This document shows positions 9,472 to 17,985 of a DNA stretch of 64,000 bases, piece after piece (position 1 is the first letter of the stretch; the number at the start of each line of letters is the position of its first letter). Where the stretch lies: positions 1-64,000 of the forward strand of contig JACVQJ010000007.1 of NCBI GenBank assembly GCA_015661075.1, given 5' to 3'. This DNA comes from Parachlamydiales bacterium. GTDB lineage: Bacteria; Chlamydiota; Chlamydiia; Chlamydiales; SM23-39. The position numbers were made by a program, and so were the translations under genes. The notes beneath the pieces were generated by a model. That model was not told where the DNA came from, did no database searches, and saw only the letters and a program-made list of their open reading frames with translations.

Positions 9472-9847
9472 AAACAAACTTTATACTTGTGGGTAACGAC
9501 AAGGCGTGATAGAGGTACGGCACAATGCCAAGAAGAATAAATACAATTGCCATTACGTAGACAGGAATCCCAGAGAACAAACGGGCTTTATCGTATTGTT
9601 TGCGAAAATAGCGCGACCACATGAGATAAATGCTGATGGGAATAGATAGAGGAATGCAGAACACAATGAACATAATCACTCCAACGAAAAAAGGAGTTAT
9701 ACGAGGACTATCAGATACCATTGAAGAAAGCAATCCCATGTAAAGTAAAAAGGGAAAGAGAAGCGCATAAATGACGGTACAGAAAATCAGCCCCCGTTTG
9801 CATTTTTTAGATGATGTTGGCTCTGATTCTTCAGGACAATCTGTCAT
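9452..9847 (-). CDS. Small inner-membrane protein paired with the upstream hydrolase
   Basis: An ATG at 9847-9845 follows the stop of the upstream hydrolase (9849-9851) after one base, and is a better start than the TTG-like codon further upstream. The product of about 131 residues has a short acidic head (MTDCPEESEPTSSKKCKRG) followed by three hydrophobic segments: FCTVIYALLFPFLLYMGLL, FFVGVIMFIVFCIPLSIPIS and VYVMAIVFILLGIVPYLYH. It is thus a likely three-pass membrane protein without a recognised family. Its 3' end overlaps the last 20 bp of the neighbouring transposase gene convergently. The tight coupling to a secreted-type hydrolase suggests an immunity or chaperone role; this is inference from arrangement only. 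Confidence 0.65.
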   Translation of the reverse strand: MTDCPEESEPTSSKKCKRGLIFCTVIYALLFPFLLYMGLLSSMVSDSPRITPFFVGVIMFIVFCIPLSIPISIYLMWSRYFRKQYDKARLFSGIPVYVMAIVFILLGIVPYLYHALSLPTSIKFVFKHFPS

Positions 9848-9848
9848 G

Positions 9849-11342
9849 TTATTTACGATATTTGTTGATAATTTTTTGCACCGTTGCTTGATAGCAATCA
9901 CTCACAAACTTATGTTTCCAACGGCTATCTAGATCAGGGTCTAAGATCGTTAAATTTATAATGCGAGAAACCAGATCCTGATAGTATTTGATCCTTCCTT
10001 CAATAAATTTTTGTCTCACCTTGGCATCAATAGAATCTAGCTCTAAAATGGCATCTAGAAAAGACCAGTCGTGAATCATTTGAGCATCTGTTAAGCCTTC
10101 TTTGAGTGCATGATAGCGTTTGAGAGCAAGTGTTTGCAGGTTAGGCGATCCCATAAGACATACAAAATCGGCAGCACTAGCGTAGTTATGCGAATCAGAG
10201 TGACTTTTTCCTGCTGCAATGAATGATCCCCCTCCAAATGTGAAAATACGAAACCGCCCTGTAATATTCGGTTTCAGTAATTCGAGCGCATGTTCAAGGA
10301 TAATGCCTCCTTGACTATGGGCAAATAGGATAATAGGAGATTGTTCTTCTTCCTCTAGGGTGAGTAGATACTGCAAAAATTTGACAGTACGATTAATGAC
10401 AGGAACATCAAAAGACGTTTTTAAAATAACGCAGTCGCCAAGATCAAGAAGCCATCTCGTATCATTTTGCATGGATAAGACACGCTCGCCACCTGCCATA
10501 GAAGAAATCTGTGTTGCCGCCTCTAGGGCATCTTCTTTGGTGTTGAAAATGCCATTGATAAACGCCCAGATGCATTGCCCCTTTTTCTGCGTACCAACAA
10601 CTCTCAAAAGAGGAGCCGCGTTCTCTTCAAAAAATCGTGCGGTAGGCAGATGGACATTCTGAATACAATGATCAGGTCTGGAACGCAGATGGACGCCCCC
10701 ACTATATTGATGGACAATCACGGCATCTAACCGATTGGATCCCGTCCACTCAAGAGCTTCTTTTTTAGAAAGAACAACATTGCCGCCAATCAGATAGGTA
10801 TTCTCCAAATTACCGTTTTCAATCTTTCCAATAATTTTCGGCAGCAGATAAAACTTTTCGTCGCCTTTCAAAACATAGCCGCACAGTTTTTCGATCCCAA
10901 GCAGCAGCTGACTAAATTCTTGTTTGCTAAGAGCTTTGACTTTGGTTTGAATAGAAGTGCCAGTCAGATGCGATAATCGATTGGCAAAATCGTCTGGGTT
11001 ATTCGGTTGGTAATGTTTGGCAATAGTTTTGAGCGACCCGCTAAAATATTTTTTAGAATGAAGCCAATTAGATAGCGCTTCACGTCCATTTTCTGGAGTG
11101 GCGAAAATTGCATAACGACCAAAATGCCCTATAGAGCCTTGTCTAGAGAAAAACCGACTGGTACTATGAACCAGGCCAGGGTTATTCAAACGCCAAGCTA
11201 GGCTACCACCGGTCGCGGCATATTTATTTCCTACCGTATCTAAGTAAAAAACAATATTACCATCTTGGCTGTAAGCTGCTTTATACATGGCCAAACATCG
11301 TATCAAAAAGAGACGCTGAAAAACATCTGAATTCCATTCCAT
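9849..11342 (-). CDS. Two-domain putative lipase effector (P5-like N-terminus plus alpha/beta hydrolase)
   Basis: A 497-residue protein. The N-terminal part contains GGSLAWRLNNPGLV near residue 44, then GRYAIFATPENGREALSNWLHS and IAKHYQPNNPDDFANRL. This is the pattern of the WRNNNPGN-type domain found in phage structural P5-like proteins and in peptidoglycan-associated or type VI secretion proteins. The C-terminal part has an alpha/beta-hydrolase nucleophile elbow AHSQGG near residue 345 and FGGGSF after it, so a serine lipase or esterase is likely. No signal peptide is present. It is followed after 1 bp by a small membrane protein and is bracketed by two IS50-like elements. I infer a secreted antibacterial or anti-host phospholipase; the delivery system is not in the window. 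Confidence 0.6.
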   Translation of the reverse strand: MEWNSDVFQRLFLIRCLAMYKAAYSQDGNIVFYLDTVGNKYAATGGSLAWRLNNPGLVHSTSRFFSRQGSIGHFGRYAIFATPENGREALSNWLHSKKYFSGSLKTIAKHYQPNNPDDFANRLSHLTGTSIQTKVKALSKQEFSQLLLGIEKLCGYVLKGDEKFYLLPKIIGKIENGNLENTYLIGGNVVLSKKEALEWTGSNRLDAVIVHQYSGGVHLRSRPDHCIQNVHLPTARFFEENAAPLLRVVGTQKKGQCIWAFINGIFNTKEDALEAATQISSMAGGERVLSMQNDTRWLLDLGDCVILKTSFDVPVINRTVKFLQYLLTLEEEEQSPIILFAHSQGGIILEHALELLKPNITGRFRIFTFGGGSFIAAGKSHSDSHNYASAADFVCLMGSPNLQTLALKRYHALKEGLTDAQMIHDWSFLDAILELDSIDAKVRQKFIEGRIKYYQDLVSRIINLTILDPDLDSRWKHKFVSDCYQATVQKIINKYRK

Positions 11343-11349
11343 CTATTCT

Positions 11350-12204
11350 CTAAACTAACTTGGGCCTATCAGGACACCACACTCGAATATACGTCACTTC
11401 CTCACCTGCTATGGAACCCCCATTTCCTGGAGGAAACAGCTTCGCTTTGACCCAAGTTATTTCCAGTGTCACTTCACCACCAAATTCTTCGCCTTTTGCC
11501 TTCACATGCAGCGTGGATGTACACTTGGCTGTCTGTTGACGAATCCATGAAAAAAGATGTATCTTCTCGCCATCAATCTCGACTTTGCGATCATGTCGCG
11601 CCCGCACTACATATTTCCACCCCAGCCTGTTTGCATTATTCAGAAAATCATAAATATCATTGGCGCGATCGCCAACGCTCACCCAGTTCTTCTGAGGACG
11701 CCCCATTTTCTCTAACGTCCTCAGCCACACCTCAGATTCTTTTGAATCACTCGCCGATTTTTCTTCGGGACGCACCCAAGCCTCCTGGTAACCAAGTCCC
11801 AAAATTTCGGTTTCTTCAGATTCATGATATTTGGCGACCAGGCATGAGTGAAACATGAGTCCATTTCCGTTACTGTCGGAAGTTGGTCCAAGTCCATGTG
11901 TCCATGGATGGAAATTGAACAAAAGCTCTGAGCCGTCCTGAATGAACAGGACAGTCTCTTCCGAGAAGCGGGCCTTTTCCAACACCCGATGCCAGTGGGG
12001 TTGTTGAAGCGCCTGATGCGTGATTTTGGGATTACTAAAAAAGCGATACGTCGCTTTGAGATCTGCCCAATCTTCAAAGCGTCCCGCTAATGACTCTTCA
12101 GGATCTTCCGCGCAGCCTATCGCAATATCAACAGCCCTCTTCTGCAGACGAGGGTCACCCACATCAATCTTGGCGAATTGGTCGTACATCCATTGTTCTT
12201 TCAT
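11350..12204 (-). pseudogene. IS50-like transposase lacking its C-terminus
   Basis: The 284 residues carry the N-terminal domain (SLAGRFEDWADLKATYRFF) and two catalytic aspartates, in FIQDGSELLF and VSVGDRANDIY. The protein stops at YIRVWCPDRPKLV, before the strand and helix that hold the catalytic glutamate (the YKHRWIIEEYHKC equivalent in the first element). About 120 residues are missing, so it cannot transpose. A clear ribosome-binding site AGGAGCAGGT sits before the ATG at 12204. Confidence 0.9.
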
Positions 12205-12271
12205 GATACCTGCTCCTTTTTAAAAAACGGAGCACATGATACTAAATTTTAGACTTGTGGGTAAGGATCAG
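11350..12271 (-). mobile_element. Truncated second IS50-like element
   Basis: Only the 5' part of this element is left. Its surviving end, ACTTGTGGGTAAGGATCAG at 12253-12271, read inward is CTGATCCTTACCCACAAGT, matching the IS50 outside end at 15 of 19 positions. The inner end is missing: the sequence passes straight into the start region of the hydrolase gene near 11345. The transposase it carries is clearly different from that of the first element, so the two are separate insertions in inverted orientation. Confidence 0.8.
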
Positions 12272-12344
12272 CCTTGAAAGGAGGAGATTCTTTCGCAGCT
12301 TTTGGATGCGGTGCGGCTATCGCCGCTTACGGCGCCCTCAAATA

Positions 12345-12385
12345 GCTTGCCTAGCCCCCCTGAAGGGGTGGAACTCTAGGCAAGC
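12345..12385. repeat. Nested stem-loop, REP-like
   Basis: GCTTGCCTAG at 12345-12354 pairs perfectly with CTAGGCAAGC at 12376-12385, and inside it CCCC pairs with GGGG around a short loop. It lies in a 266-bp non-coding gap between the truncated IS and hicA. There is no following T-run, so it is not a standard terminator. It may be an interspersed repeat, but no second copy is visible here. Confidence 0.5.
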
Positions 12386-12481
12386 AGGCGTTCAGACTAA
12401 ACTTCACCGCCTTACGCTTTTGAAGATATTCATTCATGAGCTAAAAACCTAATAGCGTGTAACTTAAAAAAACAAATAGGC

Positions 12482-12508
12482 ATATAGTACTACCTCGCGG
12501 TACTATAT
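12482..12508. promoter_or_regulatory. Palindromic operator before hicAB
   Basis: ATATAGTAC at 12482-12490 and GTACTATAT at 12500-12508 form a perfect 9-bp inverted repeat about 30 bp before hicA. The HicB encoded here has a ribbon-helix-helix C-terminus, and such antitoxins repress their own operons at palindromes like this one. The binding itself is inference. Confidence 0.5.
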
Positions 12509-12537
12509 ATTTTATCTTCTTTACAGAAGAAACGGGC

Positions 12538-12816
12538 ATGAAAATGAACAAAAAACATGAGAGGACGTTGGGAGCAATCTTCAAGCTTCCGGCCCAATCG
12601 AATGTGGTTTGGAAAGACTGCGAAAAACTCTTAGACGCAATCGGAGCCAAAATTTCCGAAGGCGAGGGATCCCGAATCAGGATTGCCCTAAATGGAAGAA
12701 AAGCAGTGTTTCACCGGCCCCACCCTCGGAAGGAAACCGATAAAGGTGCCTTGGTTTCCTTGAGGAAATTTTTAGAAAACGCAGGAATAAAGCCAAAGGA
12801 AAAGAAAAAACCATGA
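12538..12816 (+). CDS. hicA: HicA mRNA interferase toxin
   Basis: A 92-residue basic protein with the HicA double-stranded-RNA-binding fold: VWKDCEKLLDAIGAKISEGEGSRIRIALNGRKAVFHRPHP, including the catalytic histidine in FHRPHP, and a final helix LVSLRKFLENAGI. HicA cleaves mRNA when not bound by HicB. The start at 12538 is followed by a second ATG two codons later that would serve as well. It overlaps hicB by 4 bp (ATGA-type coupling), in the standard toxin-first order of hicAB operons, and is preceded by a palindrome suited to autoregulation. Confidence 0.9.
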   Translation: MKMNKKHERTLGAIFKLPAQSNVVWKDCEKLLDAIGAKISEGEGSRIRIALNGRKAVFHRPHPRKETDKGALVSLRKFLENAGIKPKEKKKP

Positions 12817-13136
12817 TGAAATACAAAGGATATATCGGACATGTCGAATATGACGATGAAGCCAAGATTTTTCATGGCGAAGTCGTTGGCTTAAGCGACA
12901 TCATCACGTTCCAAGGAAAAAGCGTTGACGAACTTGAGGAAGCATTCAAGGGGTCGGTAGACGACTATCTTGCCTGGTGTAAAGAAAGAAGCGAAAAACC
13001 AGAAAAAACTTTTTCTGGAACATTTAATCTCAGAATTCCACCTGAACTCCATGCTAAACTCGCCTTTCAAGCAAAAACAGTAGGCGTCAGTCTAAATTCT
13101 TATGTTACTGAAAAACTTCGACATTCTATTGAGTGA
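12813..13136 (+). CDS. hicB: HicB antitoxin
   Basis: A 107-residue protein with the partially degenerate RNase H-like HicB domain (YKGYIGHVEYDDEAKIFHGEVVGLSDIITFQGKSVDELEEAF) and a C-terminal ribbon-helix-helix segment (FNLRIPPELHAKLAFQAKTVGVSLNSYVTEKLR). The first domain neutralises HicA; the second binds DNA. The gene starts inside the last codons of hicA and ends at 13136. Both domains are complete, so the module appears functional. Confidence 0.92.
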   Translation: MMKYKGYIGHVEYDDEAKIFHGEVVGLSDIITFQGKSVDELEEAFKGSVDDYLAWCKERSEKPEKTFSGTFNLRIPPELHAKLAFQAKTVGVSLNSYVTEKLRHSIE

Positions 13137-13141
13137 ATTAA

Positions 13142-13285
13142 CGGAGAAAGTCGGCCGCCGATCAATACGTCGATCGAAGCAAACAGCTCTTAAAGAGCAT
13201 GAAAGGGACGCATAAAAATCTCGAGTCAGCACTTCGGAAAGCGATCAATGAACTCTCACCTGAGATCCCTTACGTTGAGAGATAG
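13142..13285 (+). pseudogene. Possible short gene relic after hicB
   Basis: The gap between hicB and the AAA+ ATPase contains one open stretch, from 13142 to a TAG at 13283-13285, reading KSAADQYVDRSKQLLKSM then HKNLESALRKAINELSP. It is strongly helical and protein-like, but has no start until an ATG at 13199, leaving 28 residues. I do not recognise it. It may be the tail of a lost gene; nothing else coding is visible in the gap. Confidence 0.25.
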
Positions 13286-13371
13286 CCGAAAGTTGTGGTG
13301 AAGGACTAAAACTGTGCGTACCCTTAATGATTTTTTCGCTAAACTACTGTAAATCAGTTTTGAGCAAGGCC

Positions 13372-14796
13372 TCATAAATCAGCAATATCGATGATACGGT
13401 AAAAATAGCGACTGCTCAAGAGAGCATCGGAAACGGGACCCAAATGGAGTAGAACAGGCGAAATCCCAAAACCTTTTGGAAGAGCGAGAGAATCTATTTT
13501 GCTTTTCATTGCATCGATCACTTCAAGACCCAACTCACGACGGCGCATTTTGACTTCACAGACAAAAAGAGTGTTGGAATGCATTTGAATCAGATAATCG
13601 ATCTGGCATCCCTTTTTGCGACCCGTTGCCTTTTGAATATAGGGATTATCAATAACGACATCTTGAGCGTGAATTCCAAGCGCTCGATAAATGAGCGATC
13701 TATTTTTCAGCAAAAGATTTTCAAGTTGAAAGCCGAGCATCGGCTCCCATCCGGGCAACCCGGAAAGCGGGACTTCTAAAAACGACCCTTGCTCAATTTT
13801 GGTGAGATTGGGTTCGATATAATGGATATAGAAGCGCAGATAATTATCAGAAAGCCGGTAGAGCGTTAATTTCCCGAGCTTCCCTGTTTTGACAGACCAG
13901 TCGGGATGTTTGCTGACAAACCCACAGATTTCAAGAGCTTTAAGATGCTGGCTCAGTGTGCCGCTGGGCGCATAGGCCATCACCTTCAGAAGAGTGGCCC
14001 GATCTTTCATTCCCTGGCTGAGAATTGTAATGATTTTTTTGTAAATTTCCCCTCTTGAGCTGAAGAGATCATTGAAAATCCGGTCAAATTCATGAACCAA
14101 CAGGCCGTTGTTTTCAAAACAGAGCCGTTTAATATTTTCATCTGCCGTTTGATCCGTCTGAATTTGCTCAAGATACCAAGGCACCCCGCCCGTCACACTC
14201 AAAATCTTAAAAAAATCGAGATCTGACCCCTTGAATCCCTGGAGATTCAACAGTTCTCTGCATTGCGGAATCGATAGTTCGGTCAGTTCCACATAGAGAG
14301 AAACCCGACCAAAAAAAGCTGTGCTGTTGATGATGTTTTTATCGATCCATGTCGAGATAGAACCGCATAAAATAAGAATGATCGATGGATGATTCTGCAA
14401 GACCAAATCCCACCAAACTTTCAACTTGGAGATAAATGTCGGATCTTTTGCACCCATCCATGAAATCTCATCAAAGAGAATGACCGTGGGTTTTGCTGTA
14501 AGATGTCTGGATAGATGCGCAAAAGCATCACTCCAATCTGTGAAAGTAAACGGAGGAAGCTGGAATAAAGTCGCCAGTTCGCGTGCGAAGGCATCGCGCT
14601 GATCCTGCACTGTTACCCCATTCACAGGAGCCAGACCACTGAACGGCAAGAAAACTTTATCTTTTCCAAATTCTTCGGCCAGACGACTTTTCCCGATCCG
14701 GCGACGCCCCTTAATAACCACAAGACAGGCCCGACCCGATTTTGCCAAGTCTTCCAGTCTCCGCAGCTCGTTATCTCTTCCGACAAAAGGTCTCAT
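13372..14796 (-). CDS. AAA+ ATPase with DUF234-like C-terminal nuclease domain
   Basis: The start chosen is MRPFVGRDNELRRL at 14796, where the conserved family N-terminus begins; the longer frame would run through an operator-like palindrome. Of about 474 residues, the first 200 carry VVIKGRRRIGKSRLAEEF (Walker A) and VILFDEISWMG (Walker B), then ILILCGSIS as sensor 1. A winged-helix segment follows (GTLSQHLKALEICGFV), and the C-terminus has IDYLIQMHSNTLFVCEVKMR, the D...E-x-K core of DUF234/PD-(D/E)XK domains. This architecture is common in solitary prokaryotic STAND-like ATPases thought to be mobile or defence-related. It stands alone between hicAB and RHS debris. Cellular role unknown. Confidence 0.8.
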   Translation of the reverse strand: MRPFVGRDNELRRLEDLAKSGRACLVVIKGRRRIGKSRLAEEFGKDKVFLPFSGLAPVNGVTVQDQRDAFARELATLFQLPPFTFTDWSDAFAHLSRHLTAKPTVILFDEISWMGAKDPTFISKLKVWWDLVLQNHPSIILILCGSISTWIDKNIINSTAFFGRVSLYVELTELSIPQCRELLNLQGFKGSDLDFFKILSVTGGVPWYLEQIQTDQTADENIKRLCFENNGLLVHEFDRIFNDLFSSRGEIYKKIITILSQGMKDRATLLKVMAYAPSGTLSQHLKALEICGFVSKHPDWSVKTGKLGKLTLYRLSDNYLRFYIHYIEPNLTKIEQGSFLEVPLSGLPGWEPMLGFQLENLLLKNRSLIYRALGIHAQDVVIDNPYIQKATGRKKGCQIDYLIQMHSNTLFVCEVKMRRRELGLEVIDAMKSKIDSLALPKGFGISPVLLHLGPVSDALLSSRYFYRIIDIADL

Positions 14797-14812
14797 ATGT
14801 ACCATATTACAT

Positions 14813-14844
14813 GAGCATAATGTTAGCGTCAATCCATTATGCTC
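14813..14844. promoter_or_regulatory. Inverted repeat upstream of the AAA+ ATPase
   Basis: GAGCATAATG at 14813-14822 and CATTATGCTC at 14835-14844 are perfect 10-bp inverted repeats 17 bp before the ATPase start. A third half-site, GGCATAATGG, follows at about 14869-14878. The gene encodes its own winged-helix domain, so autoregulation is a reasonable guess. Confidence 0.45.
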
Positions 14845-14883
14845 GAAATTGACATTTGTCGGTTTCGGGCATAATGGAATTTT

Positions 14884-16990
14884 CATCACGTCAATGTCAT
14901 CACAGGCCATCTCAATATCTCTTTCCAGGATGCTTTGGTTCAGGGCGCACAACCGATCCCCATTCCGAGAACCTATTCGAGTACAGGAGCGCTAGAGAGA
15001 TCCGATAAAAATTTCGATCTTATAATAAAGGGCATACGACGCGGATGGCTGGTTCAGGGTGGATGGAACCTGCTCCCACATACCAATCTGCTCATAGAAA
15101 CCTCGTATGACAGAAAAAAGATCAAAGTATATTTATCGGAGCCGAGCGGAAACCTGATCCCATATTCCTATTCCCATAAACAAGACGGGAAAAAACCGAC
15201 GATTTTCCTGAAACCTACGAGCAGCATCAGCCAATCATCCGGAAAGCTCAGCCACCGGACAAATCCCCAGAACAATCTTCTTCAGCTCGATCTGGATGCC
15301 GGCGTCGCCACTTTATTCCTTCCTGACGGCGGAACCAGAACCTACCGAGGACAGAATTTACTTGAAAACCAGGGAAATGCCCTTGGAAAGTGCTTTTACC
15401 TGCTCGACACCGAAAAACTACCCAGCGGCCATCAGATTCGCTATTTTCACGATCTTCACGCCTGTGGGACCGAACAGCGAAAAAGTCGCGATCGCCCGTT
15501 TTTCATATTGTCCCAACCGAACGGATGTGCGGGATGCCGAAGGACTTTTGATCCGCTACCATCACGATTCAGAGCGTTTAAACCTCATCGAATATTTCGA
15601 CGAAAAAGATCAACTCCGCTCCTCTCAAAAATTTTACTGGGAAGGGACGGAGCTGCGCTGCAAGGCGATGTTCAATGAGAGCCAGCAACCTCTCTTCGCA
15701 AAAACGTTTGGCTATGATGCCGGCAATGTCGTTGAAGAAGTTTTATGGGGACAGCTCACCGGACATGAAACAGCGCCTCTCCAAATCGATGCGCAAGGGC
15801 AATGCAGCGGCGGTGAGAGCTATCGAAAGACCTATTCCTATGACAAAGACCAGCATAACCTCCTCAAGACTGAAAATGAGGAAGACGGCCCATCCTACGA
15901 ATATTTTTACAAAGCAGGAACCGATCTTTGCACTGCGAAACTGACCAGGGATCAAAATGGGAAAATTCTCGTCCGTGAATTTTCCGTTTTCGACGGCGAC
16001 AATCTCGTCATTCACGAAATCGTCGATGATGGCGCTTCCTTAGACACGGATGATGTAAGGGGCGTGACGCAGCGGCTTGAAAAATGCTATGAGCGAAATA
16101 ACACTACCGGCTTACCTGAATGGCTCATCGAGTCCTGCTGGGATCCGGCCACGCAAACCCAAAAGCTTCTGAAAAAAACAAAGTTCACCTATCTGTTCCA
16201 ACGAGTGCACACGGAAGAGGTCTTCGACGCCTCTGGAAACAGCCGCTATGCCATTACGACGGACTATGATGATTTTGGTTCCGTCAAACGAAAAACGACC
16301 CCATTAGGCAGGGAAAACGTCTACCGCACCAATGCTCAGGGTTGCCTCATAGAATCGAAAGAAGTCGGCTCTTCCAAAAAGATGTATGTCTACGATGCGG
16401 CGAATCGCCTGATCTCCTGCGAAGAGCCTGAAACGGGAAAAATCGCAACGACCTCTTATGATCTGAAAGGACGCATTCTGACGCAAACGGATTTCAGGGA
16501 GAATAAAACCGTTCTCTCCTATGACTTTTTCGGGAACCGGAAGACAACACAATTACCTGCGTGTGAGGATGCAGACGGGCAAAAATACACCCCGACCCTG
16601 CAGTTTGATTATGATATCCATGGCAATCTCGCTCTGGCTCAAATGCCGCTGAGCGAGACCACCCGAACATCTTACAATCTGTTCAGAAAGCCCACTCAGG
16701 TCGTCCAGCCGGACGGCACTCAAATTCGTCACCTCTACAATAAAACAGGCACCCTGGAAAAAACTCAGTATCCGGATGGAACAGAGGTGCGTTTCGAATA
16801 CGACCTATTCAAGCGACAAACTTCCAGGACGATTTACTCGCAGCAAGGGAAACCCCTTCTTTCGGAAGAATGGGACTATAGCTCCTTTCAGCTTCTTTCC
16901 CATACGGATGCACGTGGCCTGAAAACGAAATTTACCTATGACGGAGCAGGGCGAAAAATCGTAGAAGAGGCAGAAAATCGAAGACGATGG
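14884..16990 (+). pseudogene. RHS/YD-repeat protein fragment, frameshifted and truncated
   Basis: The translation is typical RHS: an entry segment DALVQGAQPIPIPRTYSST, the FLPDGGTRTYRG region, then a long series of YD repeats such as ATTSYDLKGRILTQT, TTDYDDFGSVKRKT and TKFTYDGAGRKIVEEAE. The frame changes between about 15450 and 15480, and no start codon or secretion signal is present upstream. The repeats stop abruptly near 16980, before the RHS core cage motif and toxin tip. Both ends are therefore lost and the gene is dead. Intact relatives are large secreted or surface toxins of 1,500 residues or more. Confidence 0.85.
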
Positions 16991-17928
16991 TTCTCGGTCT
17001 GGCCGTCGGTCAAATTTTTCAATTCACCGGCTACGAGCTCGCCGCGCACTCATATCTTCAAATCGATGGATCTGTAATGGCTAAAGAACCGACAAAAGAT
17101 CTTTCGGTACTTCAAATGAACGTTTGCCTCCCTCCGTGGAATTTTGCTCATTTTGCCGGAGGAACCTGCAAAGATGAGACCGTTCGAGTGAAAGAGATCT
17201 CCGAACTCATTTTAAAAGAGAATCCCGACATTGTCTGTTTACAAGAGACCTATGATATCGAAAGCTCGTACAGCATCGTGAAAAACCTCTCCGATTCGTA
17301 TGCCACATTTTACATGCACATCGGCACGCCCACTCTGGTGGTCGCAATGCCCAGCGGTTTATTCGTCGCCAGCAAAATGCCCATCTCGAATCCGGAATTT
17401 ACTTCTTTTGAACGCATTCCTCATTGCGAGTCCATGGTCAAAAAAGGTATCTTTTCGTTTTCCACGTCCCAGCTCGATTGGATGGCCACCCACTTCAGTC
17501 CTTCTCCCGACGATACCCATCCCTCCCAAGAAAGCATCGAAGCCAGAAGGGATGAGCAATCATTGGTCCTGGAGAGAGCAAAATCTCAGGAAAGACCTCT
17601 ATTTCTCGTCGGCGATTTGAATATCGTTTGGGGCGCTGAAGAATATTATTCATCTCCTCTTTTTCAAAAAGCCGCCGATTCCTACAACCAGGGAAGAGAG
17701 GAAGTGAGTGGAAAAGATTCCACTTGGGAGGGCACCTTGCTGACGGCTAAAAACTGGCTACACATCGCAAAAGAGCCGAATAAGATGATCCTCGACTATG
17801 CGTTATCTCTAGGAAAAGAGGTCGACTTTACTACTAAAAAGGTCGACACATTCAATCTTGAAAAGCCGGAAGAGGCTATTACAGATCACGCCGCTCTACT
17901 GACAACCATTTCTATCGACACGGTTTAA
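16987..17928 (+). CDS. Endonuclease/exonuclease/phosphatase-family hydrolase
   Basis: A 313-residue protein with the EEP fold shared by DNase I, sphingomyelinases and inositol phosphatases. Motifs are LQMNVC (metal-site Asn), IVCLQETYD (metal-binding Glu), WMATHFSPSP (His), FLVGDLNIV (Asp/Asn pair) and EAITDHAALL (catalytic Asp-His). The catalytic set is complete. The first 30 residues (MVLGLAVGQIFQFTGYELAAH) are weakly hydrophobic and continue from RHS debris, so the true N-terminus may have been replaced. In intracellular bacteria such enzymes often act on sphingomyelin or phosphoinositides; the substrate cannot be told from sequence. Confidence 0.75.
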   Translation: MVLGLAVGQIFQFTGYELAAHSYLQIDGSVMAKEPTKDLSVLQMNVCLPPWNFAHFAGGTCKDETVRVKEISELILKENPDIVCLQETYDIESSYSIVKNLSDSYATFYMHIGTPTLVVAMPSGLFVASKMPISNPEFTSFERIPHCESMVKKGIFSFSTSQLDWMATHFSPSPDDTHPSQESIEARRDEQSLVLERAKSQERPLFLVGDLNIVWGAEEYYSSPLFQKAADSYNQGREEVSGKDSTWEGTLLTAKNWLHIAKEPNKMILDYALSLGKEVDFTTKKVDTFNLEKPEEAITDHAALLTTISIDTV

Positions 17929-17985
17929 TTACAATTAATCTTTCAATGTTGTATAATGTTTTAAATTAATCTTTTACAAGACGAA

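Larger units (their letters stand above)
7900..9503 (+). mobile_element. IS50-like insertion sequence (IS4 family), carrying a nested MITE
   Basis: The outer ends are 19-bp inverted repeats: CTTGTCGCTACCCACAAGT at 7900-7918 and its near-perfect complement ACTTGTGGGTAACGACAAG at 9485-9503 (one mismatch). They resemble the Tn5/IS50 outside end CTGACTCTTATACACAAGT, especially in the inner CACAAGT. One transposase gene fills the interior and is split by a 116-bp MITE. IS50 relatives make 9-bp target duplications; the bases outside the two ends here (7891-7899 and 9504-9512) do not match, so the surroundings have been rearranged since insertion. Confidence 0.8.

Noticed and set aside
13372-14952. 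Full-length 526-residue reading of the AAA+ ATPase
   Set aside because: The first 52 codons run through the operator-like palindromes and RHS debris and have no family match. The start at 14796 fits the conserved N-terminus.
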